DNA of 64,000 nt from Metallyticus violacea (Eukaryota > Arthropoda > Insecta > Mantodea > Metallyticidae). The position numbers were made by a program, and so were the translations under genes. Positions 56,198 through 64,000 of the stretch are shown here, piece after piece. The stretch spans positions 80,815,001 to 80,879,000 of the forward strand of contig CM060831.1 in NCBI GenBank assembly GCA_030762175.1, given 5' to 3'. The stretch's first letter is position 1. Each line of letters opens with the position of its first letter. The notes beneath the pieces were generated by a model. The model had not been told where the DNA came from. It saw only the letters and a list, made by a program, of their open reading frames with translations, and made no database searches.

Positions 56198-57499
56198 CCG
56201 TTTCAGGCATCTAAGACTGGTAACCAGCAAGTTTCTTTCCCATTATTATCACTCATTTTTATCTTTCAAGCTGCCAATTTGATAATATATTTAATTAAAC
56301 AAAAGGTAATGATGAAAATAATCGAGTTTGAAATTATTTATACAGTACCATAAAATGCGACGCTTCTTGTTTATGGAAATGTTAAGTTCATCGAGAGAAA
56401 AATATATATTGTTTTTAAGGAATCCAGCGGTATAGGATGTTTTAATTGAAATTGTAATAGACGTATACAAGTATTAGTAGCGTAATATAAAAACAATACA
56501 CTATCAGTAACCAAAAAATAACGCGAAAAAGAAACTCCAAAAGCGCATAAATAATTGCGTCACGGTTAACTAATGAATAAAATGGATTCCTTACCAGCAG
56601 ATTATATAACTTCCTTTTAAATGTATTCTAGTCTACTGTTTTAATAACTCTTATAACACGTTGTTACATTTGGTTTCCAGGTATAAGTTAACTTCTTTGG
56701 GGCTTTTCCAACCTCTCTTAGTAACTTGGCTTAGAGTTCTACTTATTGTAATAATAAAACAGTAATAATCAACTGCTGGGGACCTGCGTAATGAAAGACC
56801 CAGTAAGTAAAGATTAACATTAGAAAAAAAAATGTATTTCGTGAAAAATTTTCACATACGAATCTATTTTGATAACAACCATTATTTATGTGGTTTTTTA
56901 CCTTTTAAGAAAATGTATACCAATTTTTCAATATTAAAGGTAAATTTTGATGAGTTAAATAATTTAAAACGCTTCTCAAAATATTTTTATTTGCGGGGAC
57001 ATTATATAAAATTGCGTCAAACTTTTATTTTATGTCAATATGTCATAACACGTTTTATATTTGTATATTTATGTGCATAGGATGTAAATTTTATACATAA
57101 ATGCATACGTATTAAAGTGATTATTAGAGCATAAAATTCCTGTCATCATGTGCATGTTTGTATTATTAAAAACATATTGTTGTGCAAGCATTTCTTTGTG
57201 CAGAAATTGAATTCAATTAACTGAATATAAAAATACTTATTTGGAAACAGAAAGCTTGTCCTTATTTTAAAATAAGGTACAGACGTATGACTTGGTCATT
57301 GGTATCTACTTAAAACTTCAGAAATATATTAGCACGCCACTGCTTTTGCTGTTTGATTGAATTTATTTTTACGTGAAATGTAAACCACAATTGACCTTTA
57401 ACTATTTAGTGAATTTCGAAGGAAGTAAGCTATTGCCGTTGTACCCATGAAAACAAAATTTGTTTTTTTAATAATCCAAATCTGCATCGATCCTACCTT
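56198..57499. other. Unannotated AT-rich stretch
   Basis: About 1.3 kb; an 82-codon frame at 56832-57080 lacks any recognised domain and has AT-driven composition. Confidence 0.45.
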
Positions 57500-58520
57500 C
57501 TAGGCACCTACAATTAAAAAATCTAAAAAATGCATATGTATGTCGTTAATGCTCTAAGGGTCACAATTTTGGCTTTTTCTCAACGCCATAAATTTATAAA
57601 AGCAGTTTCCGAATATCAGGGCAAATGGTCATTAGGATTAAGTAAGGATATACCCTAAAAAACAAGTGGGTGTTAAAGCAAAATTTAAAATTCGTGCTAG
57701 TGGCTGCAATTTTAAACGTTTTAAAGGAAACTACCATTGAAATAAAGTAACGAAAATAGTTTCCGAAAATCAGTCAAATCGGAATATTAGGAGGGGGTTT
57801 ATCTCAAACCTAAAATTAAAAAATCGCTCTAGCGACACCAATATTTGTTTCTTTACAACAACATTCGGTATATACCATTTAAATAAAATAAGAAACATCG
57901 TTTCCGAAAATTAGGGAAATTGGATCATTAGGTATATTTGAAAACCGAAATTTAAAAGCACTCTTGCGTTTAATTTTCTCTACATTGTTTTATAATAAAT
58001 GAACAAACTAATTCAGCATATAAACTATATTTATAATGATGCATATGTTTTATATTTAACAAAAGTATCGTCGGGAAGATAGCAAATGTGAAATATTAAT
58101 CTAATATGTGTGTAAGAATTATATTTATATGTATGAGCGCTCTGTAATAAACTTCAGAAAACTTTTGTTACATGTTTTTACTGCAATAGCATTTAAATTA
58201 AATTTTAAAGGCAATGAAAATCGACGTAACTTTCGATTGTTTTTATTTGCTTGTACGTTGTCATTGTTTTAAATAGTAACATGTTTTTTTTTTATCGAAA
58301 CAAATGAACATCATCTTCTTAAATACACAATGTAACTCGAAACTTTCTGTTGTTTCTCTCTATTTTAGTGAATGTAAAGATATCAAAGGGCTCAGTTCAT
58401 AAACATGGTTACATTTAAAAATGTTAAAAAAATATCCACACAGTGTAGCTTTGTCTATCAGTGGTCATATGTTTAATTTAATTAACAGTATACTATTAAT
58501 GTTTGTTTAATCTCAATAAT
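57500..58520 (-). mobile_element. FB-F copy 3 (core and one arm)
   Basis: Core units appear in reverse ('gtttccgaaaatcagtcaaa' near 57762 and 'gtttccgaaaattagggaaa' near 57900). They are followed by the arm at about 57965-58520, including 'gtgaaatattaatctaatat', 'atgtaactcgaaactttctg' and the end 'tatcagtggtcatatgttta' with 'gtttaatctcaataataat'. The opposite arm is not recognised. This copy and copy 2 together define the outer edge of the arm. Confidence 0.8.
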
Positions 58521-58926
58521 AATTGTAAAATGGTGATTTCTCTTTTGTGATACTTATAGGTTACAAGAATTCTAATTTTGTTCCCCTAATACCATACAGT
58601 AATGTCATAACTTATTTCATTAATTAATAAGGCCTAATTTGAATTTTATATTCATTTTAATCAAAAGTTATTCAACTCGGTGAGGAAGCTTAATCTTTTG
58701 TAGTTGGTAGGGATATTTTGAGAAATGTAATCGAGAACTTAAAACAAAGGAAATTGTTTATTTTTCTATATTGCCTTAAAGTTGGTAGGTAAGTAGTGCC
58801 GTAATAAAATATATTTCACTATTTATATAACAGTAGAAAATTGGTTATTGCAAATGAAGTCAAATTTAGACATACAATATTATGTGCTTAAACTGTTGTT
58901 CCAAAAACATTTTTTATCTGTTGCAG
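58521..58926. other. Unannotated spacer
   Basis: No recognised feature; it would be intron if the next entry is an exon. Confidence 0.4.
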
Positions 58927-58999
58927 CAGCATCTTGCGTTTGGGGCGAGTCTAGTAACCGCAGTAGAGGCCGAGCGCCAAAGATTGGTGACATCCCCCG
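58927..58999 (+). other. Candidate host exon, 73 bp
   Basis: Acceptor: a T-rich tract and 'tttatctgttgcag' ending at 58926. Donor: 'cccccg|gtaagt' at 58999/59000, a perfect consensus. The exon is GC-rich (over 55 percent) within AT-rich flanks. In the frame with no stop it encodes QHLAFGASLVTAVEAERQRL then VTSP, with phase-1 end. I do not recognise the protein. The small size, both splice sites and coding-like composition make it the best host-exon candidate in the window. No neighbouring exon on this strand was found, which is not surprising where introns are long. Confidence 0.5.
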
Positions 59000-59341
59000 G
59001 TAAGTACCAATCAGGTTCTTTTCTACACTCACAGATGTTTGATAATACGAGCACAACGAAAAGATATGAGCATTGTAACAGTCAAATGCACCCTCTTTTT
59101 GAATTTCAGAAGAATATATTAGTCACACTTAGGATTAAGTAACTGTTTATATATCCAATCACCCGCCAAATAGTGAATTTAGTTTTTCTCTGTTATAACT
59201 AATTATATGATGACCGACGCCACGGCGGGGGCTGCATCACGGTCAGCGGGGCTATTGAGTTGGGGTGGACGTTCGCGTAGCAACGCAAGAATTACGGTAG
59301 AAACGCTACAACAGCGATTCAATAAACAGTTATGTACTCAC
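59000..59341. other. Spacer with a GC-rich patch at about 59210-59310
   Basis: No gene. A patch with CG dinucleotides ('cgacgccacggcgggggctg', 'gttcgcgtagcaacgc') lies between the two candidate exons; it could be regulatory or exonic, but nothing specific is recognised. Confidence 0.3.
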
Positions 59342-59564
59342 CTACGTCACACAGAGAGAAGCTGGAACTGCCTGTTTTAATTTTTCGCACATTTCTGGCA
59401 TCTGCACATGAAACTAAATTTAATTCTCTTTGAGAAAGTAAAGTTATCTCTTGGTGAATGTTATCCATAAGTTTATCGAAAGTACTTCCTCTTTTCTGTT
59501 TACCCGCTACCGGTATCACCACTTCCTGGGGCTTAAACGCTCGGGCCAGTCGTCTATTGGAGAG
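59342..59564 (-). other. Candidate host exon on the minus strand, 223 bp
   Basis: On the minus strand, 'ggaggtaaatag' ends at 59565 (an acceptor preceded by the complement of the AC microsatellite, that is (TG)n). The open frame then runs 74 codons (RRLARAFKPQEVVIPVAGKQ, RGSTFDKLMDNIHQEITLLS, ELNLVSCADARNVRKIK) to 'gacgtag|gtgagt', a good donor at 59342/59341. The peptide is coding-like but not recognised. Its acceptor has a weak pyrimidine tract, so the 5' boundary is uncertain. It lies about 340 bp from the plus-strand candidate and on the opposite strand, so both cannot belong to one transcript. Confidence 0.38.
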
Positions 59565-59581
59565 CTATTTACCTCCAACAA

Positions 59582-59582
<1 letters not shown>

Positions 59583-59629
<47 letters not shown>
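59583..59629. repeat. (AC)n microsatellite
   Basis: Perfect AC dinucleotide run of about 47 bp. Frames rich in Thr/His that cross it are artefacts. Confidence 0.98.
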
Positions 59630-59631
<2 letters not shown>

Positions 59632-60189
59632 ACGGAATCTCTGGATGTGGTCAATTCAGTGTCAGGGCATCCTCGAAGATATCACAATTTTCTGCTTTCC
59701 AAACCTTGGAATCTTCTCATAAGAATGATAGAGACCCATTATGGAATGTGATGATTAGGTCCAATATACCTCATTTAGTATTCTTAGTACATCGTACTCT
59801 ATGATTAAGCACTATTTTGCTTTTTGGGTGGGTTTGCTTCCCCCAGCAGCTCACTTTTTATTTTTAATCTTCATAGTATTTTTACACTTTTTTACTAAAA
59901 TAAATGTTGTCATTTTAGTTTAGTTTGAGTAATGTTTTAAAAAATTGAAAATTACAGTGTTAACGGATAGATTAGGTTAGGTTAAAAAAAAACAGCAGAT
60001 TTAATACTGCTAAAAGCGTATCTCTTTTCCCGTATCAATTATTTCATTTATGTTTTACGTTGCTACATTACAATTTTGCTGTATACTAAATATGATTAAC
60101 ATACATAGCAATATATATATATATATATTTTGGTGCGTTACGACTGTTATATCCGCCTGTATTTGTTGAAGTCACAGTACAACTTCCCA

Positions 60190-60400
60190 GCATCGATGCA
60201 GTCCTTCCTTTGTTTTCTCCACTGCCTTTCGTGAAAGAAGACATGACTGCTGCTCCAAAGCGGTTCAAACTGTAATGGCAGCTTCCCAATTATTCTCACG
60301 ATGCTGCATGGACCTCGTTCAAGACCTCCCTTACTTTAAAACATTCCTGAAATCGAACCTGGGCCTCCCGGCCAGCAACGCAAACGAAACAAAGAAAACA
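60190..60400 (-). repeat. SINE-C, copy 3
   Basis: Minus strand reads 'gcgttgctggccgggaggcc', B box 'caggttcgatttcagg', a diverged 'aggaatgttttaaagt', 'gaacgaggtccatgcagcat', then 'aattgggaagctgccatta', matching the SINE-C body. The tail is diverged. A 67-codon minus frame over it is not a gene. Confidence 0.75.
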
Positions 60401-60709
60401 CTGGACACTTGTGATTGGCAGTGAATGTGTTTCTCAATTCGGTTGCAAACGACCGTACACAACTGTTACATATCTATAGTTCATTTTTATGTTTAGTATA
60501 TTAGCTGTGCTTCATAAATTATGTTTTTTTCCTATTATTTACACACTGTCTGTTATAAAATTCCTTTTAGGAGTCCGTCACATACAACCATCTTACTTAG
60601 TGCCTGTGGATTTGTATTTTTTTTTTTTTTTTATTTTAATGTGCATACGAAAATGAAACCGAACTTAACAGATTAATTACTGAAATAATATCATAAAATA
60701 TGCATTCAA
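60401..60709. other. Unannotated spacer with T run
   Basis: T run of about 17 bp at 60618-60634; nothing else recognised. Confidence 0.5.
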
Positions 60710-60997
60710 GTACCACTAAATCTAAATGGATGACCGAGGTCATTAGGGCGCGGACTCAAGAGCGGAAGGTCTGGGGTTCGAATCCCACCAGTACCATCCT
60801 CTCTGACAGAGGTTTTTTCCAGGTTTTCCTCAGTTCTCATGAATGGCAAATGCCGGGAAGGTACCCTAAACTTAGGTCTGGAACGTTTCCTTCCTTAAAA
60901 TAATTCCTTTTCCAATATATCATTTCATCTCATGTATCATCAGTGTCCACCGCCTGTGGTACCTCAGTAGTAAAACTGACATTAAACACCAATAAAA
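60710..60997 (+). repeat. SINE-A, copy 9 (full length)
   Basis: Head 'ggatgaccgaggtcattagg' with a mutated A box, B box 'gggttcgaatccc' (60775-60787), full body and the terminus 'aaactgacattaaacacc' with an A-rich tail. Confidence 0.92.
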
Positions 60998-61393
60998 ATG
61001 CTAATACTGCAATAGAAAGAAACTGTAATTTCATAGGAAATAATATTCTTCCAAATAATTTCCTGATGGAGCACTTTGATAAAAGGTGCTTATTTAGGGC
61101 ATCAGAAATTGTGTGTCCCGAAAATATCCGAAATGTTTCAAAGAATTTCTCATTCAAGGCGTAATGTCATTAAGGGTTCTTACTTGTGACATTGATGAAC
61201 AATTAAAATATTTTTGTGTTTACTCTATTGCGGTAGGCCGAGGTAGCATGCGACAGAGGATTTGACAAATAGATTTAATTTTACTTCACAATGCGCTAAA
61301 GGCTGGGATATTTTTAGTCATAATGAATTGTCATCCGATAGCTATTGAATGGTGTAAAGTCAATGCTCGGTTCGTCTGAAAATTTAAAATATA
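60998..61393. other. Unannotated spacer
   Basis: No recognised feature. Confidence 0.45.
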
Positions 61394-61765
61394 TTAATGC
61401 TGAGTTGCTTTACTCTCCAAAACACCTTGTGTGTAAAGTCCATTTCCATGTAAAATGTCATGAAATGAGCTATTAATACCCTCAACAAAATTAGAAGGAA
61501 TGCTGAACAGAAAATTTCGCCTTTTTCTTAAATATGCATGATCAGAGTTTTCAGAAATTCCCTGTTTCAACGAATATTCCAGGCTTAGCAGAAGGGCAAC
61601 TCTAAAACGATTTGTCAATTTGAGGAAATGTGTTGCAAATTTCATGGGAACTGAATGCATAGCTGTAAAACCTGTTTTGGATATATGATCTAGAAGTTTT
61701 GGCTGATATGATAGATCACCTCGATCGCTTGAATACACAGCTACAAGGTAAAGCACTTACTGAGG
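61394..61765 (-). other. Open segment of 120 codons, possible terminal exon, unrecognised
   Basis: The minus-strand frame 61756-61394 is preceded by 'catcccacacctcag' ending at about 61763, an acceptor-like string. The peptide (YLVAVYSSDRGDLSYQPKLL, FATHFLKLTNRFRVALLLSL, then AYLRKRRNFLFSIPSNFVEG) has balanced composition and ends at a natural stop after SKATQH. No domain is recognised, and no ATG is required if it is an internal or last exon. No polyadenylation hexamer was seen close downstream. Alternatively a fragment of an unlisted transposon gene. It is the longest frame in the window not explained by repeats. Confidence 0.38.
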
Positions 61766-61971
61766 TGTGGGATGCATTGCAAGCATTTAATAGGAAACTT
61801 GAGTGATGAAAACGACAACTGTGCAAAATATAACTAATTCACCACCTTTTACTTTCAGGTCTTAATATAATAAAACAAAGAAGACTACGAAACGGCTGAG
61901 AGATACAAGAAATTTGGACAAATACTTTCAAAATTCTTCTAAAATTAATATTACCCTTGCTGACTTGCATT

Positions 61972-62240
61972 GTCGGTCTTTGTGATGTAGTGGTAACTAT
62001 ACTTGCTTCCTACACCCAAGAACGCGGGTTCGAACCCGGCCAGGACCGATGGGTAATAAGTATGGCTTCCTTCGGAAGGGAAGTAAAGCAGTGGGTCCCG
62101 TGTCGTACATTTACGGCACGAAAAAGAACCTCAAGCCTGAAAGAGAGGCCTCTGAGCAAAATTTGTCGGCTGTTTCACGCCCTGAGTTGAATGGGACGCT
62201 GATGACCTGATATGTTAAAGAGCGTCCATAAATAAATCAA
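61972..62240 (+). repeat. SINE-B, copy 6 (internal deletion)
   Basis: Head 'ttgtgatgtagtggtaacta', B box 'gggttcgaacccgg' (62028-62041), then a deletion of about 25 bp after 'ccaggaccgatgg', the body and the terminus 'agagcgtccataaataaatc'. It is directly followed by another SINE-B. Confidence 0.92.
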
Positions 62241-62250
62241 TCAAAAAAAA

Positions 62251-62514
62251 TCCTCCTAAACCCCAGATCGCGGGTTCGATCCCGGCCAGAATCGATGGAT
62301 TTTTTCGGGCGTAAAAATCCTAAGTATGGCTTCCTTCAGAAGGGAAATAAAGCCGTGGGTCCCGTGTCGTACATTTACGGCACGAAAAAGAACCTCAAGC
62401 CTGAAAGAAGAGACCTCTGAGCAAAATTTGTCAGCTGTTTCACGCCCTGAATTGAATGAGACGCTGATGACCTGACAGGTTAAAGAGCGTCCGTAAATAA
62501 ACCAAATCAATCAA
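62251..62514 (+). repeat. SINE-B, copy 7 (5'-truncated, head-to-tail with copy 6)
   Basis: Begins within the anticodon-like arm ('tcctcctaaacccc'), with B box 'gggttcgatcccgg' (62273-62286), a full body and the terminus 'gagcgtccgtaaataaacc'. The A box is missing. It joins the A-rich tail of copy 6 without a spacer. Confidence 0.93.
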
Positions 62515-63020
62515 GTGATCAGTGTTTATCCAAACTTTTAAATGCGTCAAAATATCCAAAATTGCAATGTATATGCCACAACTAACATACCCCACCCCTG
62601 CGTCTCAGTCGGGTAGGGTGGACGATCTCCATCCTTTCCCACTTGTGCCCGTGGCTGCGTTAGGTGTGCTAAACGCCTGTAGCTTATGCATATCGGTGCC
62701 TTACTACGCTGTGGGAGAAGTTGCCGTATTGCAAGGCAGTGTAGAAAAAGTTGCAGTGGAAAAGACATGACGTAAGTGTAGGACATTTGAGTGTTCCGCA
62801 AATGCACCCACTTTAAAATGTAAGCAGGGGGTATACTTTGAAATGTCAATGTGAGGGTTTAGGAGGTAAAAACCAAAAATTAATCAATGGCATTTTAAAC
62901 TTATCCGTGGATATCTAAACCGACTTGTTTTTTCTTTTACTTTAAATTAAATTTATATTTAATAAGTAGATTTTCAGACTGCTAATTTAGAAATGAAAGT
63001 CGTATACAATGCAATCATAT
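62515..63020. other. Spacer with a GC-richer patch at 62575-62800
   Basis: The patch 62575-62800 is GC-richer and open on both strands (82 and 100 codons), but neither peptide has a recognised domain and no splice sites of note flank it. Possibly an unclassified repeat. Confidence 0.3.
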
Positions 63021-63056
63021 AGGGTTAACAATGCTTGACGCAACCGCAGGACTAAA
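63021..63056 (+). repeat. MITE-M end-like fragment
   Basis: 'aacaatgcttgacgcaaccg' preceded by 'agggtt' closely matches the left end of MITE-M copy 1 ('agcaatgattgacgcaaccg'). The GC-rich centre does not follow, so it is a short relic. Confidence 0.6.
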
Positions 63057-64000
63057 GCCATACATGAATAGACACGCTTTGCGGCGGAATTTGCCGACAA
63101 CCGAGCTCCGTCATTGATTCCGCATCATCAACCACCATTTTGGGCATGATGTCTATGCTTATATGAAGAACGTTTTTAAATATTTTATTTTAATTTAGTT
63201 AATGTGCCTGGGTGTTGTGCATTTGGTTGTACAACTCAAAGACGTTACGTTATATCGCATTCAAGGTTTAATTTGACATATAAACTGCATTTAAAATAAA
63301 ATATTTGTCAACATGGCTACGTTGTATTTAGCATTTACTATTACTAAGTGTATTACACTTACAATATTGTTAGTTTATTACAATATACTCTGCGCTTATT
63401 TTCAAATACATTTGCCATAGGTTTAAAAAATTAGACAATTGTATGTGATTTGTAAAGGTGTTTTGAATTTTTTACGTAAAAATTGTTTCCTATAGTCATG
63501 TAGTTCATTTGCAATGACATTATTGCAGAAAAAATAATTTAATAATGCAACATGCTACTGTAAGACAACTAAATGCACGTTCATAATTGGAAGAAAAGAA
63601 ATAAAAAATGCAGATTGTGAATAGTTTAACTTTTCAGGTATATCGTTTAGTTTATTTATTTATCTCTTGTTTTCACACACCAATTAAAAATATAGGTTTC
63701 TATGGTCACAGCCATTCTCATTGTACCAATTTAGAGCAGAGAAATGTTAAACTACATAAAGTTTTTTGTTCTAAATTGAATTTGGTAGGAGGCCCTCTAA
63801 GCCCTATAATTCTTATAATTCATTCTTAACTGTAGGCCTTATACAGTTTATGTCAACACTGATATAATAAATTCACTACAACAAATAATTTATATATTGA
63901 ATAGAAAAATAAAATGAGAAATTCTTATTTTAAGTTTCACATGCTAAAAGTATGTAATTAATAAGGCCTACGTTTAATATTGCGGTTTCTGTTTTAACCG
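63057..64000. other. Unannotated AT-rich sequence
   Basis: No recognised repeat or gene to the end of the window. Confidence 0.5.

Noticed and set aside
60086..60289. 67-codon minus frame, Ser/Gly/Thr rich
   Set aside because: It overlaps the tail of SINE-C copy 3 and has no independent support.
1..64000. Endogenous virus or bacterial insert
   Set aside because: No polymerase, capsid, envelope or operon-like gene arrangement was seen; the coding relics are all transposon-related or unrecognised short segments.

Overview
This is an AT-rich (roughly two-thirds A+T), intergenic-like piece of a large arthropod genome. I see no complete host protein-coding gene, no true tRNA or rRNA gene, and nothing bacterial or viral. 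The eukaryotic setting is shown by tRNA-derived SINEs with A-rich tails, many Tc1/mariner, pogo and hAT relics, LINE fragments, microsatellites and consensus splice sites. The mix of transposon families suggests an insect, possibly a blattodean (cockroach or termite). That placement is inference from memory of similar repeats, not something the sequence proves.

Layout. 0.7-5.6 kb: a nest of SINE-A copies, a LINE 3' end, a decayed LINE ORF1 with a CCHC zinc knuckle, a GC-rich repeat (Rep-D), a small GC-rich inverted-repeat element (MITE-M) and a SINE-B. 6-16.4 kb: three copies of a SETMAR-like DD34D mariner (MarA), a decayed pogo/Tigger-type transposase interrupted by about 1 kb, a second Rep-D and an old DUF4817-type mariner (MarD). 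16.4-22.6 kb: SINE-A copies, MarC copy 1 and the first copy of a 1.2-kb AT-rich repeat (Rep-E). 22.7-25.5 kb: a foldback element (FB-F) with arms of about 0.5 kb around about nine degenerate tandem units. 26.2-36.4 kb: the best-preserved MarA, two more MarC copies, an irritans-like MarB and a decayed multicopy repeat-protein gene. 36.7-47.8 kb: FB-F fragments, SINEs, a perfect 54-bp minisatellite, two inverted copies of a 1.05-kb TIR element (TIR-G) and MarC copy 4. 49.3-58.5 kb: MITE-M copy 2, a pair of hAT-like elements, MarA copy 5, Rep-E copy 2 and FB-F copy 3. 58.9-62.8 kb: the only stretch with plausible host-exon signals, namely two candidate exons on opposite strands and a 120-codon open segment, mixed with SINEs.

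Every transposase gene is broken by frameshifts, stops or deletions, so nothing here looks autonomous. No multi-gene pathway is present. The most novel material is the set of unclassified non-coding elements (FB-F, TIR-G, Rep-E, MITE-M, Rep-D), each present two or more times in this one window, which lets boundaries be read by comparison. Boundaries below are read by eye and are good to about 5-20 bases unless a target-site duplication is stated.
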